Assembly (NCBI RefSeq): GCF_000344685.1
Contig: NW_006920414.1
Span: 187,772-251,771 of the forward strand
Length of the DNA stretch: 64,000 bases
DNA from: Gloeophyllum trabeum ATCC 11539
Taxonomy: Eukaryota > Basidiomycota > Agaricomycetes > Gloeophyllales > Gloeophyllaceae
Reading direction: 5' to 3'
Shown here in pieces: positions 36,447-49,368 of the stretch. Within the stretch, counting starts at the first letter, position 1; every line of letters begins with the position of its first letter. The notes under the pieces are model-generated. The model had not been told where the DNA came from. It searched no databases and was given only the letters and a program-made list of their open reading frames with translations. The position numbers and the translations under genes are program-made.

Positions 36447-38130
36447 ATGCATTCGTATACTTCGAGACCCCTCATTCCTGATGATCTCGTGGAGAAGCTC
36501 AAAGCAGATCCAAAACTTGACGCGACCAAAAGTATGGTCACGACGAAGGAGTGGCGTCGCATACGCCTGTCTCTGGTCAAGACAGACACTGGCGGCAACT
36601 CTCCCGATGGCCCCGTTGTACTGCCCGAGGACGAACTAGGAACCAGCTATACGCTCGAAGATCGCAAGACGTGGCTCCATTATGCTTCTGAGATAGGTGA
36701 CCCGTGCGTTGCGCTGGAGATCATCCGCCTAGGCGCCACCATTGACTCTAGGGACAACAAAGGACACACACCACTTTCGCGTGGCATGATGATGGCGTCG
36801 TGGTCCTCTCTCATTGTTGCAGATGCTAATGCCAGCACTCCCTGGGCCCTGTGTCCAGATCCGGTAGCTGCAGAGAAGAACATCGACAGGATGAGGTGGG
36901 TGTGCCGCCGCCTGCTGGTCGAGCAGCATGCGGATGTCAACGTCGTGGTCGACGATATGGCACCCCTTGATTACGCGTGCCTCGCCAAGGACTGGGAGGC
37001 GATTGAACTCCTCCTGGTACACGGCGCGGAGCCGCGCAGGCAGGATGAGGACGAGTCTCCTGTCGGACAGCTGTGCAGCGAGGGGGATGATAAGGAAAGG
37101 TTTCATAAATTAGTTGCGGCGGCAGGGAAACGGGTACGTCGGCCGCCCAGGATCTGTCCCTGCTGGTCAGGCAAGGTGATCTCAGAGTGCCATGGGGCAG
37201 GGCCCAAACCATACCCTGTCTTATACGTGTGTCGCTGCGGCTCTGGGAAGTCGTACGGCAGATGCTGCTCGAAGAGAGGGATAGAGTACTGGGAGCAATG
37301 GGACGAGGAGGAACAATGGATATGCTACGTGCAGAAGAAGGCGCTACAGTTCCCCAAGCTGTCCGATGGGATGCCGCCAGTCGATGTATCGCAGCTCGCT
37401 GAAAGCATGCGGTCGTTCTTGTCTATCAACAACGATCCCGGCTTCAGGTCGGCGCTCAGTCAAGTCGATCCTGAATTCATTCGCCAGGAACAGGTCGCAT
37501 GTATCAAGGAACTGCTGCGTCCTGTCGAGGACCTCATGGTGCCTCTAGGTCTAGTGGACCCGGCCTTTGCGTACGCTTTGGCCAAGGCCCAATTTCTACC
37601 TATGTAAGGGCTTCACTATCGTGGCCATGTAGGCGAAAACTCACGGAGATCTAGTCCTAGAGGACGCAGTTACTTCAGTAAGGACGACGGCGCGGAGCGA
37701 GCAACGGAGTGGAACAATCTAGTCGACGAGTATATATCCCAGGGAACAGATTTGCGTCCGCGTATTGAGATAGAGAGCCGCGAAGATTGACAGTGAACTT
37801 GGTGCCCTGTTTCGAACGTGCGAGGGTCTCAACTGCAGGAAGCTAGAGGGAAGAGACGTGGAACGTCTCAAAAACTGCTCGAATTGCAAGACAGTGCGTG
37901 GATTTCCCTGTAATGCCCCGAGGCGATGCTGATGTATTGGATAGGCGGTATATTGCAGTCGGGCATGCCAAACTTCAGCGTGGAAGAAGCACAAGGCGGA
38001 ATGTGTCGTCGGTTCCAGCTTAGATCAGATATTGCCATCTCAGAAAGTCCTACGGGAAGACTTGATGCCCGGACTATACCAGAAGATGGTGAGGGACTTT
38101 CAGGAAGTGATCTCTGAAGTAGATGTATGA
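36447..38130 (+). pseudogene. Copy C: Ank/SEC-C/MYND family, frameshifted before the MYND finger
   Basis: Exon 1 (36447-37603) is fully open for 385 codons: SRPLIPDDLVEKL start, ankyrin parts DPCVALEIIRLGATID and LLVEQHADVNVVVDD, SEC-C motifs ICPCWSGKVISECH and VCRCGSGKSYGRCC. Exon 2 (37655-37893) is 239 bp where the intact copy D has 241 bp. Two bases are missing near 37776 (GAGAGCC for GAGCGAGCC), and a TGA follows at 37788. Beyond it, in the shifted frame, the MYND region is intact (TCEGLNC, CSNCK, VYCSRACQTSAW) through exon 3 to a stop at 38130. The predicted product therefore keeps ankyrin and SEC-C parts but lacks MYND. It could be a recent null or a truncated functional form; a sequencing error would also explain it. 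Confidence 0.75.
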
Positions 38131-38274
38131 ACGAGTTCGTTCCGAGAGTCGGAGAGGCTTCCCTCTTTATCTTGAATTGCAGTAATCGACCTGGAGGTCA
38201 GGCTGTACATTGATTGTGAAAAGTATTACGCTGGCGATACATTGCTCTTGTACGAAGTCCAGTATGACTCAAGA

Positions 38275-40943
<2,669 letters not shown>

Positions 40944-42723
40944 GACTGTATAACGGAGGGAGGATTGGATAGCGTCGAGTGGACACGTGAAGCGAGTACT
41001 GGGATAAGCAATTCTACCAGAGGGACTCGGTGCTTCGCGTGAGTTCTTAAGTAGTACACTGCGAAGGCTGGCGTATTGCTGGGAGTCGGAGATAACAGAG
41101 GATGCGAATCTGCCCTTCTCGGTCAGGACGCTGAGGCGGGCAGAGAACCCGATATAGTCGGCGGATTGGGGGCGCTAATGGGTGTGCACCACCCTTTCAG
41201 CACTCACTGTCAGAGTTTCCTCCACATATACATAAATGTAGACGTACTGATATGGAAGGGTAAGCGTGTGGCTGCCGACATACATCGTGCAGATACAATG
41301 TCGAATCTATTCATAATAGATGTAACTCTCAGGGTTGAAGAGCATGTTTCGCGCACCACGTACAGCCTGTGTGGCGGTGGACTTAGAGCGGGGAGCATGG
41401 AGTGCACGAACCTCCTGAATCCAAAGTATCTGGAAGGCTGGATATATTCGCCCCGGAGCCACCGTTAGAAACATCGATTTCGCTGGTACTGGTACCGAAC
41501 GAAGACGTCGTGATTCGAAAAGTCGCGACGTACTTGCCTATGCATACGACAGCGGCACTGCGGTCATCACACTTATCAGTCGAGGTGCGAACGGAGGCAG
41601 GGATCGCAAACCTGTGCATTCATCACCTTCCTCGATCCAACACATTTCCAATTTACGATACATACCATAATAGACTGGCCAGACAAGCAAAGGTCGGTAA
41701 ACGTCATGGCATGGAAGCTATCGTATCTACGTGTATCTGAGCTCGGGACACAGTGCCAGCCACCCAGGGAATGTTACTACTGGTAGTATTGTCAGTACTC
41801 GTGCGGACTTAACGCGGGGGTTCCATTTACCAGTATCGGTTTGGGAGGGAATCCGGTCCACGGTCTCGGAGGAACATGATGCGGTTGGAGTTGTTATCGA
41901 GCGGGTTCAGCCGGGTTCAGCAGTGGGGACAGTGGACTACGTAATTGTATGTCCGCCAGGATGAACGCCAGTCTTGCAGCTTACGAATTAAGCTGCTCCT
42001 TGCATTCCAGTTGCAACCTACGGCATAATGCGTGAGCAGCGCGTTTCGCTAAATGAAATGAACGAAGACGTCATAAATAGTGAACCACACAACCGACTTA
42101 CGCCCCTCTTTGAGATAATAGAAGGTATGACAAGTTCCCGTGCCCCCTACCTCAACTTTCGAGTCTTCGGCCAAACTGCTGGCCAAAGGCAAATACTCGA
42201 GCACGTTGAGTTATATTCCTTGGCACGAAGGCTTAAAGTGGCATAGTGGGTTAAGACGGCAGATTCAGAGTAAGAGACGACGACGTTCATAGGATACTTC
42301 CATCAGCGTCGATAACAAAGAGAAGCAACTTAACAGGCATTTTGCGAGAACTTATCACGAGGAGACCACACACGCAATCCACGATGGTGCGGAGTATCAC
42401 GAGCGTCAGAGCATTCTCTGATAACAGAGAGACTTACTTGGGCCGAGCGGAGAGAAGCGGACAATTCAAGCTCAGGGAAATCTTTATTTGTAGGTGATCT
42501 GCGTCCCTTTTACGGAAAAAGGAGGTGCAAAGGTCCTATGTTATAACGCATTACCCTTCTTTCTTATATGCTTCGACTATGACTATATTTTGCTATGCTG
42601 ATCAGGAGTTAGACTTCAACCGGCTCTATTGTAAGAGCATGACTTCACCTCGTGGAACGCAAGGGCGCCCCAGCGACTGCGACCTCGTCCAGCAAGACCG
42701 TCCAAGCCTGCAGGCAACAAAAA
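40944..42723. other. Intergenic, no gene supported
   Basis: About 1.8 kb separating divergent genes. Frames of 60-110 codons occur on both strands near 41.4-41.95 kb but lack recognisable motifs and consistent splice partners. Promoters of the monooxygenase (left) and copy D (right) are expected at the ends. Confidence 0.4.
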
Positions 42724-44421
42724 ATGCCTACGAATACATCTAAACCCCTCATTCCTCCCGAGCTGCTCGACCAGCTGAGGACAGATCCAACGCTCGCGGT
42801 CGACACAACGATGTCCACCACGCCCAAATGGCACAAGATCCGCACGAATCTCGTCAAGATGTTCACGCCGGGGAACATGACCGCCGACGACATCCTCGCC
42901 CTGGAGGGCGGCATCCGCCCCTCTATCCCCCAGCACAATCCGTTCACGCCCGCCGACGCGCGGACGTGGCTGCACTACGCGGCGCACATGGGCAGCCCCT
43001 GCGTCGCGCTCGAGATCATCCGCCTAGGCGGGACGATCGACCTAAAGGACGCGCACGGGTACACGCCGCTCGCGCTCGGCATGTGGGTGATGGCGTCCTA
43101 CGCGGTCGCGAACATCGGCCGCCGCCGAGGGGTGTCGTGGTGCAGCGGCGCGGACCCGGTGGCCGCGGAGCGGATGGCCGCGCGCACGAGGTGGGTGTGC
43201 CGCCTGCTCGTCGAGCAGCACGCGGACGTGAACGTCGTCGTGGACGATATGGCGCCGCTCGAGTACGCGTGCTTCGTGCAGGACTGGGAGATGATCGAGC
43301 TCCTGCTCACGCACGGCGCCGACGCGGGCAGGCGTGACAGCCAAGGACGTCTGCCCATGGACCGGCTGAGCGGCGCCAGGGCAGACAAGAAGCGGTTTCT
43401 CAAGTTGGTTGCGGAAACGAAGGGGCGGCCGCGCCCCGCGCGCCCGTGCCCCTGCTGGTCGGGCAAGGCGCTCGCGGCGTGCCACGCCGCGGGGCCCCAA
43501 CCGTACCCCGCAGAATACACGTGCCGCTGCGGGTCGGGCAAGCCCTACGCGCGGTGCTGCACCAAGCGCGGGATCGAGTACTGGGAGGAGTGGGACGAGA
43601 AGGACCAGTGGATTCGCAACAGCGAGCGGAAGCGCATCAAGCTCAAGATGAAGGCCGGGAGCATGGACCCGGCCGACGTCCTGCGCATGCAAGCGAACAT
43701 GGGCCGGCTGCAGCAGGACGCGGCGTACCAGGCGGACCTGCGCCGCCTCGGGCCGCAGGGCGCGCAGGCGATGTTTGACGACTATTTCGGCAAGATCGTG
43801 CGCCTGGTTAGGGAGGAGATGGTCCCGCGCGGCGTGGTCGACCCCGCGTTCGCGTACGCCATGCCGAAAACTCAGATGTTGCCCCTGTGAGCGCTCCTCT
43901 CTGCTGGTACACGCCGGGGCGCTGACGCCCCTGCTGCCAGCCCCAAGGGACGCAGCTTCTGCAGCAAGCAGGATGGGACGGAGCTGGCGACGGCGTGGAA
44001 CGCGGCTGTTGACGCGTATATCGTGGAGGTCACGGACGCGCGTCCGCGGGCTGAGATAGAGCGAGCCGCGAAGATCAACACATACTGCGGCGCGCTTTTC
44101 CGCCGGTGCGAGGGCGCCGGCTGCGGCAGGCTGGAGGGGCGGGACGTCGAGCGCCTGAGTCTGTGTTCCAAGTGCAAGATCGTGCGTATTCGTTCATTGC
44201 TGCTTCTCGCTTCAGAGCTGATAGAAGGAGTCGGGAAGGCTGTGTATTGTGGCCGGGCGTGCCAGGCTTCAGCGTGGAAGAAGCATAAGGAAGCGTGCGA
44301 GATGGGCGCCGGTGTGGAACAGATGCTGCCGTCGCAGACGGCGATTCAGGAGAGCTTGATGCCGGGATTGTGGAAACAAGCATTGCGGGCCTCCGAGAAC
44401 CTCCTGTCGGGGACGGCGTAA
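42724..44421 (+). CDS. Copy D: ankyrin-like / SEC-C / MYND-finger protein (intact)
   Basis: Exons 42724-43886, 43941-44181 and 44239-44421 give 528 residues, with introns at the same sites and phases as copy B. The ATG at 42724 begins MPTNTSKPLIPPELL, the family start. In order: ankyrin-like SPCVALEIIRLGGTIDLKD and RLLVEQHADVNVVVDD; SEC-C motifs PCPCWSGKALAACH and TCRCGSGKPYARCC; linker; MYND finger CEGAGC, CSKCK, VYCGRACQASAWKKHKEAC. Third codon positions are strongly biased to G and C, much more than in A or B, so long open frames appear on the other strand too (for example 43042-43692). These are by-products. Relations within the array group D with C and E. Function unknown; an adaptor role is inferred from the domains only. 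Confidence 0.87.
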
Positions 44422-45150
44422 GGTGCAGGATCTAAGGAGGTCACCGGTACCAAGTATCCTGCACTCCAATTCTTGTAGAGGTGACCTCAGTGGACGACCA
44501 GCGATTGACAGCATGGAATCGACAGAAAATGCCCCCAAACCTGTTATTCATTCAAAATGCATTGTTGCTGGACGAAGTGTGGATAGATCCAAATGGTAGC
44601 AACTGACACGGTGATGTTCAATGCAACGTACATAGCACAAGACATGCTCTCGGCTAGTCTTCCGGTGGCAACGATATCGCGGGACATTCAATGTTCGATG
44701 TTATATTATGTGGATAGTATGTATTGCCTGTTATGTATGGCAGGCGCTAACTTTGCAGAGCACACATGGACCCACACTTCCCCAACCGCTCAGATCTGCA
44801 GACTCGGGGTGTACATGTACGTCTTCAAGAGGCCGAGGTCTTGCGGTTATCCATGTACTCTCTGAATCCGCTTCACCAACTTGGATCTGCGCATCTGTAC
44901 TGCATGCATAGGCAGCATCCAGTGACACAACAACGCAATGGCGAGCGATCACACAGCGAATATGCGAAAGCGGGAGATGTTCGACAAATTGAGTATTGTA
45001 GCTGCGGGACCTGATGCCTCCTATACCGTTCCCGTCAGGGAGTCGGGGCATCATAGTGAATCCGCTGCAGAAGCAGGTGACAGTCACATAAAAGGGGCGG
45101 CTGACCCGATAGCCACCTCTCCCCAGTACATATCCCGTTGTGCAAACGCA
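44422..45150. other. Intergenic between copies D and E
   Basis: About 730 bp. An in-frame ATG at 44938 would extend copy E by 71 codons, but no other copy has that extension and its sequence is low in protein character. No other feature is seen. Confidence 0.4.
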
Positions 45151-46815
45151 ATGCCCTCGCATCTGTCCAAGCCGCTTATTCCTCAAGAATTCCTGGAGAG
45201 GTTGAAGTCAGACCCGGTACTCGCCGTCGACAACACCGTTGTCACCTCCCGGCAATGGCACGAGCTGCGCATCAACTCAGTGAAGCGGTCCAGCAGCACT
45301 TCGCCAGACACCATCCTGGTCCTTTCGGGCGACCGGGCGCTGGCGGACTCGTACCGACCCGAGGACGGCAAGACGTGGCTGCACTACGGAGCCGAAACCG
45401 GAGACGTACAGTGCGCGCTCGACATCATCCGCCTCGGCGCGAGCATCGACCTGAAGGACGGGCACGGGCACACGCCGCTGTCCCGCGGGATGATGATGCT
45501 GTCGCAGTGCTCGATCGCGTTCTTGGGCGGGCCGCGGGGGTCGCCCGCGCAGCGCGCTGCCAGGGGCCTGCCGGATCTGGCCAGCTCGAGGACCATGGTC
45601 GCGAGGCTGCGGTGGGTGTGTCGCCTGCTCATCGAGCAGCACGCGGACGTGAACGTCGTGGTGGACGACTCGGCACCCCTCGATTACGCGTGCCTCGCGA
45701 AGGACTGGGAGATGATTGCTTTGTTACTTAAACACAGAGCGGATCCACGGAGGCAGAGCTGGGTCGCAAGAAGGAGGATAAGGAGAGGTTCAATAAGCTA
45801 GTTGAAGAAACGAGCGGACTGCAGAGCCGGCCGCCGCGGATGTGCCCGTGCTGGTCAGGCAAAGCACTGGTCGAGTGCCACGCGGCGGGGCCGCAGCCTT
45901 ACCCATCCGAATTTACGTGCCGGTGCGGTTCTGGGAAGACTTATGCCAAGTGCTGTTTGAAGCGGGGGATCGAGTACCGCGATCAATGGGATGATGTGGA
46001 CCAGTGGATCCGCTGCAGCCAGACAAAGATCATAAACCTCCCCATGGACTCGGACAATGTTCGTTCCGACGACGTGACGGGCATGATCGAAAGTCTGCAG
46101 CGAATGATGGCTCAGCGCGACGCCGCGGAGGGCGTGGACGGGAGGTACCCGGGGAAGGTCCAGGAAGCAATGCACCTTTACGCTGCGCAGGTCGCGCGCT
46201 CGGTTGCGGAGACTATGGTCCCGAGCGGACTAGCGGATCCCGCCTTTGCGTATGCGATCTCCAAGGCCGACTTCTGCCCCATGTGAGTGCTTTCTCTTCC
46301 GCTGCCCTTGCTTGTGGTATTTACAGCCACCCGCAGCCCCAGAGGCCGCAGTTTCGTAAGCAAGGAAGAAGGGACAGAGCTGTCGGATGTTTGGAATGGC
46401 TTCGTCGACGAGTATATCGCCCAGGGCTCGGACGAGCGCCCGCGAGTCGAGATTGAACGAGCGGCGAAGATCAACACCCACTGCGGCGCGCTCTTCCGCG
46501 TGTGCGAGGGCCCGAGCTGCGGTAAACTCGAAGGAAGGGACGTGGAGCGGCTCAGTCTGTGTTCCAAGTGCAAGATAGTGCGTGAATCTGGAGGCCTGGC
46601 ATTCCGGGTACTGACTGGTTGCATAGGCCGTATATTGCAGTCGCACCTGCCAAGCTGCATCGTGGAAGGAGCACAAGGAGCAGTGCAGCAGCGGTTCCCG
46701 CGTCGAGCAGATGCTGCCCTCGCAGGCAGCTATACAGGAACATGTATTCCCAGCGCTGTGGAAGGACGCCCTGAACCTTACACACCATGTACTATCGAAA
46801 GCACCAGAGAAATGA
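45151..46815 (+). pseudogene. Copy E: Ank/SEC-C/MYND family, one frameshift between ankyrin and SEC-C parts
   Basis: From the ATG at 45151 (SHLSKPLIPQEFLERL) the frame covers the ankyrin-like half through RLLIEQHADVNVVVDD and WEMIALLLKHRADPRRQ, then breaks near 45755 and stops about 15 codons later. Compared with copy D, roughly 25 bp is missing there. In the shifted frame everything resumes: GRKKEDKERFNKLVEE, MCPCWSGKALVECH, TCRCGSGKTYAKCC, AMHLYAAQVARSVAETM, then exon 2 (46337-46577) and exon 3 (46627-46815) with the MYND finger (CEGPSC, CSKCK, VYCSRTCQAASWKEHKEQC). A single lesion splits an otherwise complete gene. The decayed copy at 8.0-9.1 kb is closest to this one and keeps the residues lost here. 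Confidence 0.8.
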
Positions 46816-47239
46816 CATCTCAGACCGGATGGTGGCTGACATTGGGGGAGAATAGCTCTTCCTGGAAGGAGGGTTTGTCTCGGCCAACAGGCCTGTAGCG
46901 CTCCTCGCAGACAACGATAATGAGAGTCGACTCAGAATAGCCTGAGTTGCTTGGCGGCCCGGGCGGCCCGGCGATGGGCTTGCCACAGCCACACCGGGTA
47001 TCCCTCATGTTTGCATCTGGACTTGTCAAGGACGGAGTGGTGCGATATAGCAGCCCAGCATGAAAAATACGGAGCCGCTATCTAGGATTCCAACCTAGCT
47101 AGGGTACAAGACTCGATCGCTCATGCAGGACGCATTCGCGGCTATTCACGACCAGTACTACGAGGGATACAAAAGCGGTTCATTCGAGTTCTTCTCTGAA
47201 GGCTCACCTGCCCTGTTGCTGGTGAATATTGGTCACAGA
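46816..47239. other. Intergenic, copy E 3' flank
   Basis: About 420 bp between the stop of copy E and the 3' end of the BTB pseudogene. The first 15-20 bases after the stop are also preserved near 9090 in the decayed copy, showing that the duplication carried flanking DNA. Nothing else is recognised. Confidence 0.45.
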
Positions 47240-47809
47240 TTAGCCGCAGAAGTCATAGGTATCGGCGATCTGAAGGTAAATGTCTGGATCAGAAAATAGA
47301 GATGACCCATTCCTCAACGTACCTCTTTAGTCTTCTTGTCGACTTCCCGTGCCAACAATTCGCTGAAACCTTTCAGGTCCCAGAATGCCTCAGAGGCGCA
47401 GTGGCTACATTTCACTGCTTGCTGGAGGGCAGGCCTCATAGCTTCCTCTGCAGTCGCAGAACCACTGGTCGGTGCGACTGTCAAAATAGGCCTGACAGTG
47501 GTCAGGTAGGTGTCCCACCACCGTTGGATCGGGGAATCATAGTGTGCACGCTGAAACTTGGGGTAGTCTGTCCGGTTGCTAGGACACGTGTTCCAGACCC
47601 AGTTTCTTCGAGTATCCCAGTGCAAACCACGCATGTCAACCAAGCTTCAACGTATATTGTGCCGCGCGTCGTGCTCCCTCCTGCCAGTTTGTTCGACACG
47701 CTACCGCATAGACTCGCAATGGTTCGGCCTCCAAGAACCTCGGTGATATTAGCTCTTTCTTCAGTGTGGGCAGTACTCCTTCAAGCTGATACTTCACAGC
47801 TGCCATCAT
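47240..47809 (-). pseudogene. BTB/POZ-type protein, frame-broken fragment
   Basis: On the minus strand an open piece from 47809 encodes VKYQLEGVLPTLKKELI and FLEAEPLRVYAVACRTNW, typical of the helices after the BTB fold in Agaricomycete BTB proteins. Near 47644 the frame must shift by one base to continue as RGLHWDTRRNWVW, then RWWDTYL, a CSHC pair and DKKTKE. A donor after 47323 (GTACGT) joins to the last exon 47269-47240, ending IADTYDFCG. The N-terminal BTB core is not visible upstream. It is a paralogue of the fragment at 1-320, with the same final intron position. An unrecognised small intron at the break is less likely than a lesion because the two halves abut at family-conserved spacing. 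Confidence 0.6.
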
Positions 47810-47869
47810 CAGCAAAACGGCATGACCGTCTAAGTGAAGCTAAGAACTAATCTCAGGCAAATAAGTACC

Positions 47870-48069
47870 AAGTCCATGGTCTTAAGTCATGGGGGCCCAC
47901 CCCCTGAGCCCAGCACCGAGACTTAGCTAAGTCCTTGATTAATGTGCTAAGAACACTCAGGCAAGAAATAAGTGGGGAGAGAACAGAAAAATGCTAGCAC
48001 CACTAGGATTTGAACCAGCACCTGCCATATCCAACCATACAATATAACCATTGCACTACAAGGCTACAC
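47870..48069 (-). repeat. tRNA-derived SINE-like unit
   Basis: On the minus strand the 48069-47993 segment resembles a tRNA: an A-box-like TAGTGCAATGG (48058-48048) and a B-box GGTTCAAATCC (48016-48006) at tRNA spacing, with partly complementary ends (TAGCC.. and ..GTGCTA). The T stem is short of one G, and cloverleaf pairing is incomplete, so it is unlikely to be a working tRNA. About 120 bp of unrelated sequence follows to near 47870, as in SINE bodies. The extent of the body is a guess. Confidence 0.45.
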
Positions 48070-49368
48070 TAGTTGGTGCCAAAAACTACTTCATCATGGA
48101 CTCAGCCTTTGCCTTGAATGATAGCAACTCCCGAATTACGAGTTTCCGCCCTTATCTAGTGCTACTGGTATACATTACATGTACATCTATGATCAACAGA
48201 GCCATGTATATTGCTCTGCCGCCCTCTACAGCATCGGCTAAGAAACTCAGAGAGTTAGAGCTAAGGAGCTCGGTAAGGGCGCCTTAGCGGTACTTAGCGC
48301 CTTAGCGTGGGCTGCCATTTTGCTGATGATTATGACATGGCATGGCGCTGCGACACTGCCCCAGGCCGGCGGGGATAGGGGGTAGCCCCCATCAACCACC
48401 TCCCCCGTCTCCTCGATCATTGGCATGACCAGAAAGTCGCGCCCGCTGGCAGCTGGGCTACGTAGCCCTGTAGCCCGTAGCCCGAAGCCCTGGCAAAGCC
48501 CGGGCTATCGACATTTCCTAGCCCTGTAGCCCCAATGTAGCCAGAGGACCCGGCCGGCTGACACAAAGTCCACGTAGCCCTATAGCCCATGGCCCATAGC
48601 CCATTTGTCATCGGGCTACATAGACTTCGTAACTTCTTAGCCCTGTCTGGGGTAGGACAGCAAGCCGGCTTGCTGGCCCCCTCGGGGCCTCTTGGGCGCT
48701 CGCAAGCGAGCCCTTTGATCGTCACAGAACATGGAGCGAGAGCGGTGAATGTGGCGGGTATATATACTGATGCTCATTCCGACGCGCTGCACGTCGTTCG
48801 ACCCCCTCGCGCATGTAGGTACAGTGTTAATATGTTATATAGTACCTATAAAATACGTATAGTACTGGTCAATGAAAACATTTAACAATGAAACCGCAAT
48901 CAGTAGCTCTCGCCCACTTCAAAGTTAACAAGTTGTGTAGTACTAATAGTGTTGCCGCTGTCACGTATGTGCACGTTGAATCCAGAAAACTTCAGACGGT
49001 TGTAGACCCGTTAGGGTGCGCGATTAATACTCTGCTAAGCGCGAGACCTGTATGCCACATACGCGACAAGCTGCAGATTCCAGATTCCATCCTGTATCGT
49101 TTATCGAGTCCATTATCCTTCAATACATAAATAGATCTTGCAGTACAGTCAATATGGGTGACCCCGAGGATTCCTACATAGTATATATGTTACAGCGAAG
49201 ACAGACCCATACAAGATGTGAAGCAGGTTGGTAGGAGAACCTATCCAGACAGATGCCAGCGACGTAACTTAGCACAGTTTTTACAGTTATTACAAATAAC
49301 AGCACACCACTCCATGGCCAGTCTCTGGACCCCACGTGCCTTCCACCTCTCTTCACTGCAAACAAACC
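48070..49368. repeat. Gene-free region with a TAGCCC/GGGCTA-rich patch
   Basis: No gene is seen. Between about 48455 and 48645 the hexamer TAGCCC occurs nine times and its complement GGGCTA three times, at irregular spacing, alternating with GCCCTG and GCCCAT. The rest of the stretch (48.7-49.3 kb) is AT-richer and unremarkable. Confidence 0.5.

Noticed and set aside
43042..43692. 216-codon minus-strand frame
   Set aside because: Produced by GC-rich third positions in copy D, whose own frame has family homology and closing introns.
44938..45150. N-terminal extension of copy E from an earlier in-frame ATG
   Set aside because: All other copies begin at the SKPLIP-type start; the extension has no counterpart.
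47993..48069. Functional tRNA gene
   Set aside because: The T stem lacks a base and the acceptor stem has a mismatch; the SINE-like reading fits better.
48455..48645. Interstitial telomere repeat
   Set aside because: The unit is TAGCCC, not CCCTAA/TTAGGG, and spacing is irregular.
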